Below are positions 43,399 through 52,540 of a DNA stretch of 64,000 bases, one piece after another (positions within the stretch are counted from its first letter, which is position 1; the number at the start of each line of letters is the position of its first letter). A program made the position numbers and the translations under genes. The notes under the pieces are model-generated. The model was not told the DNA's origin. It was given only the letters and a program-made list of their open reading frames with translations, and made no database searches. This DNA comes from Puniceibacterium sp. IMCC21224. Lineage in GTDB: Bacteria > Pseudomonadota > Alphaproteobacteria > Rhodobacterales > Rhodobacteraceae. Location: the NCBI RefSeq assembly GCF_001038505.1, contig NZ_LDPY01000003.1, forward strand, positions 1 through 64,000, given 5' to 3'.

Positions 43399-44072
43399 GC
43401 AAGGCTCCAGACATGACGGCAGGTATGAGCACGCGAGAACTCGTCGAGGAGGAACTGATCCATGGCGCACTGCGCCGGGAACAGCTCTGGCGGTTGATCG
43501 GCCTTTGCGGGGCGGGCTTTGGCGTTTTTGGCTGCCTTGCAGCCGCAGTCGTCGCCCTGATGGTCGAGACGCCCCCGCCAGTCGTCGTGCCCTATGACCC
43601 CGCGACCGGTCTCGCTCTGCCGAACGCCACGGTCGAAACGGTCTCGTTGGCGGAGCGTCCCGCCATTATCGAGGCGCAGATCTACCGCTACATCCTGGAT
43701 CGCGAGGCCTACAACCAGCTCGACAACGATCTGCGCGTGCGCCGCGTTCTGGCGCAATCCACCGGGGCGGCCGAGGCCAGCATGCGCACCATGTGGACCT
43801 CCGGGCAGGAGAGCTATCCGCCGACCCGCTACGGCCCCGCGGCAGAGATGGCTGTCGAGATCGCCTCGATCACGCTGATCGGTGACAACCGCGCCCAGGT
43901 ACGTCTCAGAAAGCGCCTGACCAGCCCGCAGGGCGCGCAGGACGGATCGTTCACCGCAACATTGATGTTCGCTTTTCAGCCCGAACGGACCCGCTCGATC
44001 GACGATGTCTGGCAGAACCCCTTCGGCTTCACCGTCACCCAATATGCCATCCGATCGGACCGTTCCGAATGA
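43395..44072 (+). CDS. virB8: VirB8-type inner-membrane protein
   Basis: This 225-residue protein has one membrane segment (about residues 34-57, LIGLCGAGFGVFGCLAAAVV) followed by the NTF2-like periplasmic domain (DREAYNQLDNDLRVRRVLAQ, TMWTSGQESYPPTRYGPAAE, NPFGFTVTQYAIRSD). VirB8 nucleates the channel. It overlaps both neighbours by 4 bp. Confidence 0.9.
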   Translation: MSKAPDMTAGMSTRELVEEELIHGALRREQLWRLIGLCGAGFGVFGCLAAAVVALMVETPPPVVVPYDPATGLALPNATVETVSLAERPAIIEAQIYRYILDREAYNQLDNDLRVRRVLAQSTGAAEASMRTMWTSGQESYPPTRYGPAAEMAVEIASITLIGDNRAQVRLRKRLTSPQGAQDGSFTATLMFAFQPERTRSIDDVWQNPFGFTVTQYAIRSDRSE

Positions 44073-44782
44073 CCTCTGTTCCCGTTCTCGCATCCGTTCA
44101 CGCCCTGCTCGTCGCCGGTGCCCTGGTGCTTTCCACACCAACAGCCTTTGCCGAGACCACGCCGCGCGCTGGCCCCCATGACAATCGCGTCCGGATCGCC
44201 ACCTGGACCGAGGGGCAGGTCTACCGCGTCGTCACCACTCTGACCCGCGTCACCACCGTCGAGTTCGGCGAGGGCGAGACCATCCGCTCGATCATCGCAG
44301 GCGACACGGTGGGCTTCCAGTTCGACGGCGTGCCGGGCGGTCGGGCCTTCGCGATCAAGCCTGCCGCCTCTGGTGTCGCCACCAACATCACGGTCTACAC
44401 GAACCGTCGCTCCTACTATTTCCACGTGGTCGAGGCGCGCGAGACCCCGCATTACGTCGTGCAGTTCCGCTATCCCGAGAGCCGCGTTCAACCGGCCCGG
44501 GCGGTCGCGGCAGAGGCGCCGAATGCCAACTACGCTGTCAGCGCCCGGGAGGAGTTCACACCGACAGCCATCTGGGATGACGGCACCTTCACGTATTTCC
44601 GCTTCGCGCGGAACGCGCCGGTCCCGGCGATCTTTCGCTATGCGAATGGCGGCGAGCGGGCGGTGAACAGCACGGCACTCGAGGACGGTGTGATCCGGGT
44701 CTCGGGTGTGAACCGGCAATGGGTCCTGCGCCTCGGCGAAGACGAAGTCTGTGTTCAGGATATGGGTGGGCCCACGTCATGA
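44069..44782 (+). CDS. virB9: VirB9-type outer-membrane complex protein
   Basis: This 237-residue protein has a signal peptide ending AFAETTPRAG, an N domain (RVRIATWTEGQVYRVVTTLT, TVEFGEGETIRSIIAGDTVG) and the CagX/VirB9 C domain (NANYAVSAREEFTPTAIWDD, YFRFARNAPVPAIFRYANGG). It forms part of the core complex with VirB10. The stop overlaps the start of the fused virB10 gene. Confidence 0.92.
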   Translation: MTSVPVLASVHALLVAGALVLSTPTAFAETTPRAGPHDNRVRIATWTEGQVYRVVTTLTRVTTVEFGEGETIRSIIAGDTVGFQFDGVPGGRAFAIKPAASGVATNITVYTNRRSYYFHVVEARETPHYVVQFRYPESRVQPARAVAAEAPNANYAVSAREEFTPTAIWDDGTFTYFRFARNAPVPAIFRYANGGERAVNSTALEDGVIRVSGVNRQWVLRLGEDEVCVQDMGGPTS

Positions 44783-45654
44783 GCCAGGACACCGAAGACC
44801 TCGCCGCCCGCCTCGCGGCCCTTGAAGCGACAGGCGACAAGAAGCGCGGTGCCGCGCGGGCCTCCCCGCTGGCCGCCATCCTCGGTGTGGCCGGGATCGT
44901 GGCCGTGGGCGGGCTGGCCTGGGCCGCCCTACAGCCATCGCCGGAAGCCCCACTGCCGACCGCAGCTCCGGAAGAGTTCCAGACCACAGGATCGGGCTTT
45001 GGGGACCTGGCCCCAATGCCAGTGGTCGAGTCTGCGCCGCCGCCCGCCGAAACGGGCCCCTCTGCGTCTGAACTGGCGCTGATGGAAAGCCTCGCGACGC
45101 TTCGGGCGGAACTCGAAGACCTGCGCGCGCGGCCTGTCGAGGCATCGGACAGCGGCGCGGAGCAGGCTATCGCCGATCTCACGGCGCAGATCGCGGCGCT
45201 GCAGGAGGCCTCGACCGAGGCGCAGCGCGCGCTCGAGCGGCAATTGACCGAACGCGACCGCGAGCTCGACCAGCTGCGCATGGACCTCGAAGTCGCGCGG
45301 CTGCGCATGCGGCCCGACCGCATCGTACTGGGGGAGGTCCGGGGGCGGGAGGCAATAACCTTTCTTGAGGCGATCAACACAGGCCACGGTGGCTCGCTCA
45401 CCACGCTGCATGCCGAGACCCCACAGCTGGCCGTCCGCCGGCTCGCCATCGCAGCCCTCAAGACTGACGTACCCATGACCTATGCCGACATGGTCGACTA
45501 CATTGAAGGCTCCATCGACGTGGTCATCCAGGCCGGTCGCCATGACGGCGCCCGCGGCATCACCGAGTTCTTCCTGCCGGGGCAGGCAAGACATCCAGAC
45601 CAGAACACGGGTCCAGCCGGGGGTGCCGAGCGCCCCACGGTCGCGGCCAAATGA
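44779..45654 (+). pseudogene. virB10-virB11: VirB10 N-terminus fused in frame to VirB11 C-terminus by deletion
   Basis: Residues 1-172 are VirB10-type: cytoplasmic start MSQDTEDLAARLAALEATG, one membrane segment (SPLAAILGVAGIVAVGGLAW), and a Pro-rich then coiled-coil periplasmic arm (QLTERDRELDQLRMDLEVAR). From about residue 173 the sequence is VirB11: RMRPDRIVLGEVRGREAITF, NTGHGGSLTTLHAETPQ, and ends at ITEFFLPGQ. The VirB10 beta-barrel domain and the VirB11 N domain with Walker A are missing. The frame is open throughout. The channel and its ATPase cannot be functional from this gene. Confidence 0.9.
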
Positions 45655-45671
45655 ACCGAAAGGAAACCCCC

Positions 45672-46091
45672 ATGCGCCAGACCATCCTCGCCGCAGCTGT
45701 CACCCTGCTGGCCGCGCCACTCGCGGCCCAGACCTCGCCTCAGGTCACGAACGATCTCACCGTGACCATCACGCCCCAGCAGTACCGGATCTGCAACGAC
45801 CGGCCCGCTCGCCCGACCTGGATGGACGAGGTCCACCCGCGCGAGGCCTACAAGGCGCTGACGTTGATGCGGCTCTACGAGCTGCGGTCATGGGAGGCGA
45901 TCAAGGAAACCGGCGATTGCGGCTGTGATGTCCGCTTCCCGTCATGGGATGCAGCCTCCGCCGAGTACGAGGAACGGTTCGCGACAAGCACCCAAGCGGA
46001 GCACACTCAGGCCCAATTGGCCCTTCGGAACGAGCAGAACCAGATCGCCCGCGACGTCCAGGATATCTGCGAAACGCAAGGCAACTGGTAA
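45672..46091 (+). CDS. Small exported protein between virB11' and virB6
   Basis: This 139-residue protein has a signal peptide (MRQTILAAAVTLLAAPLAAQ) and a conserved-looking core (TITPQQYRICNDRPARPTWM, LYELRSWEAIKETGDCGCDV, NQIARDVQDICETQGNW) with several cysteines. An ATG 21 nt upstream overlaps the previous stop, but ATG 45672 with AAAGGAAA fits the signal peptide better. The virB6 start overlaps its stop by 1 bp. A periplasmic T4SS accessory is likely. The family is not recognised. Confidence 0.6.
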   Translation: MRQTILAAAVTLLAAPLAAQTSPQVTNDLTVTITPQQYRICNDRPARPTWMDEVHPREAYKALTLMRLYELRSWEAIKETGDCGCDVRFPSWDAASAEYEERFATSTQAEHTQAQLALRNEQNQIARDVQDICETQGNW

Positions 46092-47116
46092 TGAGCATCG
46101 TCAGCTGGATGGTTGGAACCGCTGACGGTTTCCTTGCCGATGCGGCCGAGTCTCAGTTCGGGGCGGTGGCAAGCAATACCGGCACGATCATCCTGCTGAT
46201 GGTCACGCTTTCGCTGATCGGCGTTTGCATCAACATGGCCTTCCAGTTCCGAAGCATGGATGGGGCCAGCTTCTTCTGGTACCTGATAAAGCTGATGTTG
46301 ATAGGGCTCTTTGCCTTCAACTGGGCCAACTTCAACGCTGTGGCCAATGCCGTGATCGGCGGGCTCGACTACATCGCCGGGGCACTGATCTCCTCGGTTG
46401 GCGGCGGCGGGGCAGGGGCCACCTACTTCGCGGGCGAATTCGACCGGCTGATCACCGAGTTCAGCCAATACCTCAACGCGATCGGCAACAACCTGAACTG
46501 GATGACCGGCGCGATCCTCGGCGGGATCGGCCTTGTCATGTTGAGCCTGCTCGGCTTCATGACTGGCATCGTCCTCATCTTCGCCAAGATGATGCTCACC
46601 CTGATGCTCGGCCTCGCGCCGATCATGATCGCGCTGTCGCTCTTCGATGCGACCAAGGATTTCTTCCACAGATGGGTCTCGACGACGATCAGCTACGCCT
46701 TCTACCCCATCGTCATCGCCGCCATGTTCTCGACCGTTGTCGGAATGGCGAATTCGCTTCTGGCCCAGCTCGGTGATCCGAACTCGGCCACCAACATCGG
46801 CTCGCTGGTGCCGTTCTTCGTGATGGTGTTCCTGGCCAAGGGTTTCGTCGCGGCTACGCCGCTGATCGTGCGGGGTATCTCTGGGAACCTGATGGTGGCT
46901 GCGGCACCTGCTGTGGTCGCTGGATCGACCGGGATCATGCGGGGGATATTCAATACCGACGGCGTCAAGGGCCGGGCGAGGATCGGTGCACTCACGACAG
47001 GCGAAGCGATCGGACGAGGGGCTGTCCAGGCTCCCGCCGCCGTGCGGAGCGCCGCGGCAACGGCAAGCGCGCAGGTGGTACGGATGGCCGAGAGGGCGAA
47101 AAGGTTGGGTCGTTGA
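46091..47116 (+). CDS. virB6: VirB6-type polytopic membrane protein
   Basis: This 341-residue protein has five or more membrane segments (for example TIILLMVTLSLIGVCINMAF and MTGIVLIFAKMMLTLMLGLA) and the TrbL/VirB6 pattern, including the conserved APIMIALSLFDATKDFFHRW region. It forms part of the inner-membrane channel. The start overlaps the previous stop (TAATG). It is the last gene of the cluster. No virD4 or relaxase gene is in the window. Confidence 0.9.
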   Translation: MSIVSWMVGTADGFLADAAESQFGAVASNTGTIILLMVTLSLIGVCINMAFQFRSMDGASFFWYLIKLMLIGLFAFNWANFNAVANAVIGGLDYIAGALISSVGGGGAGATYFAGEFDRLITEFSQYLNAIGNNLNWMTGAILGGIGLVMLSLLGFMTGIVLIFAKMMLTLMLGLAPIMIALSLFDATKDFFHRWVSTTISYAFYPIVIAAMFSTVVGMANSLLAQLGDPNSATNIGSLVPFFVMVFLAKGFVAATPLIVRGISGNLMVAAAPAVVAGSTGIMRGIFNTDGVKGRARIGALTTGEAIGRGAVQAPAAVRSAAATASAQVVRMAERAKRLGR

Positions 47117-47392
47117 AGCCAGAAGCGAGTGTGGCTCCCGTGATGGATGGTGACGATTTAAGCATTTTTTCAATTGGTTGTGCGATGCCGTGTGCAGTTC
47201 ATGTGCATGTTTCGATCGCGTGATATCGCACTACTTCGTGGGCATTTCGGTGCGCTGTCATGTCCGTACAGTGCCGCCAACGAGATGGCTTTGTAAGCTG
47301 TAAGTGCTTTATCTCGTCCAAATGAATGGTGGGCCGAAGCGAATTATGGCTAGAAACACGAAGCTACAGAGAGGACCTTCCTCGGCAAATCG

Positions 47393-48025
47393 TCAAATTG
47401 GCGACATCGTAAGGGTGATAGCCGGGATCAGGATAATGGCGAAAGCCGCAGTAATCGCATAGGCGCGACCAAGCGATCCGACAAAGCGGGAAAGCAATAG
47501 CGGGCCGAGGATCCAGTAGGCCAGCGCGGTGACGAACCCGGGGAAATAGCCACCAGTCCAGATGACCCACCACACATGGGCGATGGCATTCCCGATGGCC
47601 CCGTAGACGATATAGAAAAGCACCGGGATCAGCAGGAACTTCAGCCCCTTCTCGAAAACCAAAATGAAGCCGACGGCAAAAACGAAATACGAGAACATGT
47701 TGATGCCGACGAAAAGCGCGTCGCTGTAGGGCGTTGCGCCGTATAACTCGGGAAACAGGCTCCGGAAGCCGGTCAGATATTCCTCGAAGAAGTGGATAAA
47801 CTGCCAGGCGAAGACGCCGTAGTAGAGCGGATAGAGCGTGCCGCCTTTCGGCAAGGCTGTCTGCGAAACATGCAGCCAGGCGAAAACCCCCCAAGCGACG
47901 ACGAGCCCCGGAACGAAGGTCACGACAAGGGGCCTGCCTCCGACCAGGACGAAGATCGTTCCGATGATTAAGGCAAGGAGCGTGCCGATCGCAAGATCCC
48001 TGCGGCTTACTGTTTGGGTACTCAT
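47393..48025 (-). CDS. HXXEE-domain membrane protein
   Basis: This 210-residue protein has six or more hydrophobic segments and the HxxEE motif in FIHFFEEYLTGFRSLFP (about residues 76-92), typical of the HXXEE family. A later AIAHVWWVIWTGGYFPGFVT also fits it. The biochemical role is unknown. It is divergent from a TetR gene, with two operator-like repeats between, so it is probably TetR-repressed. Confidence 0.75.
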   Translation of the reverse strand: MSTQTVSRRDLAIGTLLALIIGTIFVLVGGRPLVVTFVPGLVVAWGVFAWLHVSQTALPKGGTLYPLYYGVFAWQFIHFFEEYLTGFRSLFPELYGATPYSDALFVGINMFSYFVFAVGFILVFEKGLKFLLIPVLFYIVYGAIGNAIAHVWWVIWTGGYFPGFVTALAYWILGPLLLSRFVGSLGRAYAITAAFAIILIPAITLTMSPI

Positions 48026-48069
48026 GGGTATGTCCTTTGCGCGCTGGGGCAGCTGACCTCGGCATGAAA

Positions 48070-48125
48070 GTCAACGGTTGTTGGCATACGTCATGGTACT
48101 TGCATTTGTCAACGCTTGTTGGCAA
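48070..48125. promoter_or_regulatory. Two TetR-type operators
   Basis: Sites at 48070-48086 (GTCAACGGTTGTTGGCA) and 48108-48124 (GTCAACGCTTGTTGGCA) differ at one base and each has near-palindromic GTCAAC/GTTGGC arms. They are centred 38 bp apart between the divergent HXXEE and TetR genes. Confidence 0.75.
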
Positions 48126-48167
48126 ATGGTTTTTGTGAGGGGAAAGATCAAAGGAGAAGGACGCGTC

Positions 48168-48740
48168 ATGCGCAAATCCGATCGAACGCGCGCAGGCATC
48201 TTGGAGGCAGCCCGGGCAATGTTCGCCGAGCACGGCTACGAGGGCACCACGGTGCGCGCGATCGCGGAGCGCGCGTCGATCGACCCGTCGATGATCATCC
48301 GCTATTTCGGAGGCAAGGACGGGCTGTTCTCGCTGGCTTCGAAGGTCGAACTGGGATTGCCGGACATCAATCCGACAGCGCCGGTCCCAGTTGGCGCGAT
48401 GCTCGTGGGGCATTTCCTCGAACTCTGGGAAGGAAGCGGCAAAGACATGGGGCTTGTTATCCTGCTGCGCGCGGCGGCGACCAACGAGGCGGCGGCAGAA
48501 CGGATCCGCACGATATTTCGCGAACAGGTTCTGCCAGCGGCAGCGCGCTTCGGCGACCCGGCGACGGCGGAAACGCGCGCGGGCCTGGTCGTCAGCCAGT
48601 TGTTCGGCCTCGCGCTGTGCCGCTACATCCTGGCCATCCCGCCGGTCGCGGAAATGTCCCGGGCTGACATCGTGGAAAATCTTGCTCCGGTCGTGGATCT
48701 TCACCTCTTCGGGGACGGCCGCGGGGAAAGCGTCCGCTGA
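48168..48740 (+). CDS. TetR-family transcriptional regulator
   Basis: This 190-residue protein has an N-terminal TetR domain (TRAGILEAARAMFAEHGYEG, then TTVRAIAERASIDPSMIIRY) and a helical C domain. ATG 48168 follows AAGGAGAAGG by 5 nt. The frame opens 30 codons earlier without a ribosome-binding site. It probably represses the divergent HXXEE gene through the repeats at 48070-48125. Confidence 0.88.
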   Translation: MRKSDRTRAGILEAARAMFAEHGYEGTTVRAIAERASIDPSMIIRYFGGKDGLFSLASKVELGLPDINPTAPVPVGAMLVGHFLELWEGSGKDMGLVILLRAAATNEAAAERIRTIFREQVLPAAARFGDPATAETRAGLVVSQLFGLALCRYILAIPPVAEMSRADIVENLAPVVDLHLFGDGRGESVR

Positions 48741-48992
48741 CAGAGGCCATCGGATCAGTGACTCGGTCCTTCACGTCTTGCAAAAATCACCGCACTCCCT
48801 TAAACGAGCAACATGTTCATGGAGATTTTATGACCCGATAATGCGGGGAGGCAAAGCGGCCTCCCGAAGCAAAGCTAAGCGAAACCAACGTCGCTGCGTT
48901 ACTGCTGCGGGCGAATAGCTTAGTTTTGTCTGGTCAATTTCGATATTTCGACGCGGACTTGTTCCGCTCTCCGAACATGAAAGATCCCAAGA

Positions 48993-50069
48993 ATGATACG
49001 GGACTATTCCAAATTCTTGCTGCCTTTGGGCTCGAGCAAGATCCCACAACGCGAGCCTTCCCCTTTGGAAAGACTTGGCTGGAAACCCTTCTTCAGCCAA
49101 CAAACCGATGTTGATGCGACCGTTGATGCACCACCAGTTCGCGTGGTTGAAGTCCACAGAACCGGCCTGCGGGTGCTGGGTGAAAAGCTTGATACCCTCA
49201 TCCCGCCGGGGCCGAATGCGACCGTCGGTGACTGGCTGCTCTATGATCCGCAAAAGCCCTCCAATAGTAAGGTTTTGGAACGCAGGAGCGTTTTCGAGCG
49301 TCGTGCGCCGGGCTCTGACCGTAAGCGGCAGCTGATTGCTGCCAACGTTGATACGGTCTTTATCGTGTCGTCCTGCAACAAGGATTTCAACATCGCGCGG
49401 CTCGAGCGCTATGTGGCGTTGGCGTTCGAGGCGGAGGTAACGCCTGTGATCTTGCTGACCAAGGCCGACCTTTGCGACGATCCAGACGCCTACGTTAAAG
49501 CGGCAAGCGCCATTTCAGACCGCGTTCTGGTCGAAGTGCTAAATGCCTTGAGTGAAGAGCCAATTGCCAAGTTGGCTCCATGGTGCACGCCAGGCCAAAC
49601 GGTTGCCTTTCTGGGGTCTTCTGGCGTCGGGAAATCGACGTTGGTCAATGCTCTCTTTCGGGACGGTGTGGCCGATACGGCTGCCATTCGCGAAGATGAC
49701 AGCAAGGGTCGCCACACGACGACGCGGCGACAATTGCACTTCACAGCCGATGGCTGCGCGGTGCTGGACACGCCCGGCATGAGAGAGCTTCAACTCACCG
49801 ATGTCGAGGCCGGAATTGCAGATGTGTTTGCTGACATCGTTGCCTTGGCAGGCCAATGCCGTTTCAGCGATTGCAGACATGACAGCGAACCTGGTTGCGC
49901 CATCCAAGGTGCATTAAAGCGAGAAGAGATTGATCCTGACCGATTTGCGCGATGGAACAAGCTGGCAGCGGAGGAACGCTTTAACGCGTCTACGTTGGCC
50001 GAACGCAAAACAGCCGACAAATCTCTCAAGAAGATGATCAACGCGATCCAGCGTAAGAGTAGGAAATAG
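48993..50069 (+). CDS. rsgA: RsgA (YjeQ) ribosome-biogenesis GTPase
   Basis: This 358-residue protein has an OB-type N domain, then a circularly permuted GTPase: VFIVSSCNKDFNIARLERYV, the guanine-specificity motif LTKADL, the P-loop GSSGVGKSTLVN and DTPGMREL. A zinc-binding Cys-rich knuckle (CRFSDCRHDSEPGC) and a helical tail complete it. It matures the 30S subunit. The start is uncertain within the first 20 codons. It is an unexpected core gene among accessory DNA, possibly a second copy. Confidence 0.92.
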   Translation: MIRDYSKFLLPLGSSKIPQREPSPLERLGWKPFFSQQTDVDATVDAPPVRVVEVHRTGLRVLGEKLDTLIPPGPNATVGDWLLYDPQKPSNSKVLERRSVFERRAPGSDRKRQLIAANVDTVFIVSSCNKDFNIARLERYVALAFEAEVTPVILLTKADLCDDPDAYVKAASAISDRVLVEVLNALSEEPIAKLAPWCTPGQTVAFLGSSGVGKSTLVNALFRDGVADTAAIREDDSKGRHTTTRRQLHFTADGCAVLDTPGMRELQLTDVEAGIADVFADIVALAGQCRFSDCRHDSEPGCAIQGALKREEIDPDRFARWNKLAAEERFNASTLAERKTADKSLKKMINAIQRKSRK

Positions 50070-50073
50070 AACA

Positions 50074-50502
50074 ATGATGCGTGGATACAAAACCAGCGAT
50101 ACCGATGCGTTGATCTCAATCTGGGATAAGGCAGAGCCACTCGCGCACCCATTCTTGTCGGATGAAGTCAGGGACCAGGTGCGCAGAGACACGGTTAACA
50201 TCTATCTGCCGAACGCCGAAACATGGGTTCTGGAAAATGATGGCACGCCGGTCGGTTTTATTGCAATGATCGGCACGGAAATTGGAGGCTTGTTCCTCGA
50301 CCCGTCTGAACAAGGCAAAGGCCTGGGGCGTCAAATGGTTGACCATGTTGTCGCCATCAAAGGTCCGCTGACCGTCGAGGTCTTCAAAGACAACAAGATC
50401 GGTCTGCCGTTCTATGAGCGATGCGGCTTTGTGGTGACTGGCGAAGGCGTGTTCGACGCCAGCGGCGACGAAACCTTCAAGATGGCTATGCCCGGTTCCT
50501 GA
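50074..50502 (+). CDS. GNAT-family N-acetyltransferase
   Basis: This 142-residue protein has the GNAT acetyl-CoA motif LFLDPSEQGKGLGRQMVDHV (motif A, about residues 71-90) and the C-terminal FYERCGFVVTGEG. Members acetylate amino groups of small molecules or proteins. It starts 4 bp after the rsgA stop, so the two are probably co-transcribed. Confidence 0.88.
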   Translation: MMRGYKTSDTDALISIWDKAEPLAHPFLSDEVRDQVRRDTVNIYLPNAETWVLENDGTPVGFIAMIGTEIGGLFLDPSEQGKGLGRQMVDHVVAIKGPLTVEVFKDNKIGLPFYERCGFVVTGEGVFDASGDETFKMAMPGS

Positions 50503-50650
50503 TAATCACTTGGGAGGCGCTGATCATCAGTGCCTTCCAACAACGGTGCCCGCCGCAAGGAGACCTGAACTGTTGTTGATCCAACATGATTAGTCGAAGA
50601 AGCGGTGGTATAACGACGACCAGGCTTTTGTTTGGCCAGCAGGAAGATCA

Positions 50651-51673
50651 ATGATCACTTTGCCCCTCGTTTGGCTCGTAAGTGTTCTGACGACAATCGC
50701 AGCGTTTGCATTGGCGCAGGATACCCGCATGCCCTTTCAAGCGCGCCTTTCTCTGTGCGTTTTTCTTCTGACCTTGGCGAGCATCGGCCTGCTGCTCGGG
50801 CTCCGACTTTCATTTGACGTGCCCTGGGCCGCATGGCTCCAGCCATTGGTGGCCGTGATGGTCGCACCTTCGGCCTATCTCGGCTTCTCGGCTCTGACCC
50901 AAGACCTGGGGTTGAACTGGCGCAAGAGGCTCCTTTTGAGTGGGGCACCAGTCGCCGTCGCGCAACTGGCAATACTGGCAAACCTCCCGGTCTCGGCAGA
51001 TGTGTTTGTTCTTGGGATCAACAGCATCTACCTGGTTTCGATTGCCCGCCTTCTGCGCCGCCAACCAGATGACTTCGTCCATGTCGCGCCGCACGCATTG
51101 ATAATCGTGCGCTCCGCGATCAAAGCCACCATTGTCCTGCTTGGCATGATGGTGGCCACGGATCTTTCGATTGTGGCTGCCAGCCTGTTCGCAGGCGATG
51201 CCCATATCCTGACATTTCTGACCGGGGTGTCAGGTGTTTTCACAGCATTCGTCTTTGTCGTCGCTCTGGTCGGTGCCCCGATGTTGCTTCAGGTCACAAA
51301 GGGCGACACAGCCAAAGCCGAAGGGCCGACCGACATCGATCGCGCGACACGGGCTGTGCTTGATGCGCTGATGAACGACACGCACCTCTACACGGACAGC
51401 AACCTGACGCTTGCGCGGGTCGCGCGGCGATTGTCGATACCTGTGCGGGATGTCTCCAATGCCATAAACAGAACGACGAGCGAAAATTTTTCTCGATATA
51501 TCAACGGCTTTCGCATACGCTACGCGCAAGAGGCCCTACGCAGGACCGAGTTGTCCATCACGGAAGTGATGTTTGAAGCGGGCTTTGTCAGCAAATCGAG
51601 CTTCAATACCGAATTTCGCCGGGTGACTGGGAAGACTCCTTCACAATTTCGCGCCGAAACGGCGACCACCTGA
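50651..51673 (+). CDS. Membrane-anchored AraC-family regulator
   Basis: This 340-residue protein has about seven hydrophobic segments in residues 1-215 (LVWLVSVLTTIAAFALAQ, LSLCVFLLTLASIGLLLGLR and others) and a C-terminal AraC DNA-binding domain (LARVARRLSIPVRDVSNAIN, FSRYINGFRIRYAQEALRRT, EVMFEAGFVSKSSFNTEFRR). This pairing of a 7TM-like sensor with an AraC effector binds DNA from the membrane. It converges with the CPBP protease gene. Confidence 0.82.
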   Translation: MITLPLVWLVSVLTTIAAFALAQDTRMPFQARLSLCVFLLTLASIGLLLGLRLSFDVPWAAWLQPLVAVMVAPSAYLGFSALTQDLGLNWRKRLLLSGAPVAVAQLAILANLPVSADVFVLGINSIYLVSIARLLRRQPDDFVHVAPHALIIVRSAIKATIVLLGMMVATDLSIVAASLFAGDAHILTFLTGVSGVFTAFVFVVALVGAPMLLQVTKGDTAKAEGPTDIDRATRAVLDALMNDTHLYTDSNLTLARVARRLSIPVRDVSNAINRTTSENFSRYINGFRIRYAQEALRRTELSITEVMFEAGFVSKSSFNTEFRRVTGKTPSQFRAETATT

Positions 51674-51706
51674 CGGGGCGCAACGATGGAAATGGTCGTG
51701 GCGAGC

Positions 51707-52459
51707 CTACAGCGCGACGGCAAGCTCCCAAAATGCAAGGTGGGTGGCAATATGGGCAACCATCGCGTGTTCGAGGCCACGCCGCCAGAACAGCCAGCCA
51801 AAAGCCAAGCCAAGCAGGGCATTAAGCCCGACAGTGCGCAAAATCACGACCGGTGTCAGTGGGATGAGCGCCGCCATCGCTGGCAGGTGACCGGCTCCGA
51901 AAAGGACCGCCGAAACGAGCAAGGCGCCGAAGTAAAGCCCGGGCGGGAGCGTCGTCCATACTTTTGCGCCGACCCAGACAAGAAACGTCATCAGGCCGTA
52001 TCGGAGAGTAAGCTCTTCGGTAATCCCACCGTAGCTGATCGCCATGATCGCCGTGCCTATGTCCGGAAGGCTCGCGAGCGAGGGGAGCCCGATCCAGGGC
52101 GCAAACAATCTGTCGAGCACGACCACAACCGCACCTGTGCCGAAGCCGACAAGCGCGGCGGGCGCCAGTCCCGACACTTGCATCAAAGGCGGCGGGTCGC
52201 CCCGCAACCGCGCGGCTACCCAGGACCGAAGTCCAACACGTTCCCCGAAGGCCACGCCTGCTCCGACCCCGGCGACCAGAAGGATAAATGGCTGCACGAC
52301 GATCAGCGCACGCAAAACGTTGTCAGACACATCAGGGGAAACACCGAGTTCACGCAGCGCGTTGATGTCCTGGCCGAAGGCAAGCGCTACCAGGCCGAGA
52401 CTTCCAAGACACGACCAAACGAAAAATGGGACAAAGAAGCGGGCAGACTGAGCGCGCAT
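51707..52459 (-). CDS. CPBP-family intramembrane metalloprotease
   Basis: This 250-residue polytopic protein has the three CPBP motifs: EELTLRYGL (EExxxR, about residue 147), VLFGAGHLP (FxxxH) and HAMVAHIATHLAF (HxxxN/B). The family includes CAAX-type proteases and immunity or stress proteins. It is convergent with the AraC gene (34-bp gap), so it is not in its operon. Confidence 0.85.
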   Translation of the reverse strand: MRAQSARFFVPFFVWSCLGSLGLVALAFGQDINALRELGVSPDVSDNVLRALIVVQPFILLVAGVGAGVAFGERVGLRSWVAARLRGDPPPLMQVSGLAPAALVGFGTGAVVVVLDRLFAPWIGLPSLASLPDIGTAIMAISYGGITEELTLRYGLMTFLVWVGAKVWTTLPPGLYFGALLVSAVLFGAGHLPAMAALIPLTPVVILRTVGLNALLGLAFGWLFWRRGLEHAMVAHIATHLAFWELAVAL

Positions 52460-52540
52460 AGCGGGTCCTTTTCACTTCGTTAAACGATCAACCCTTCCTC
52501 GCCCAAGGGCGGTTCAGCGACGAAAGCGGAAAGCAGCATA

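Noticed and set aside
46007..47173. A 388-codon minus-strand frame opposite virB6
   Set aside because: It is full of His/Arg/Asp stretches typical of an antisense frame, and VirB6 on the plus strand is clear.
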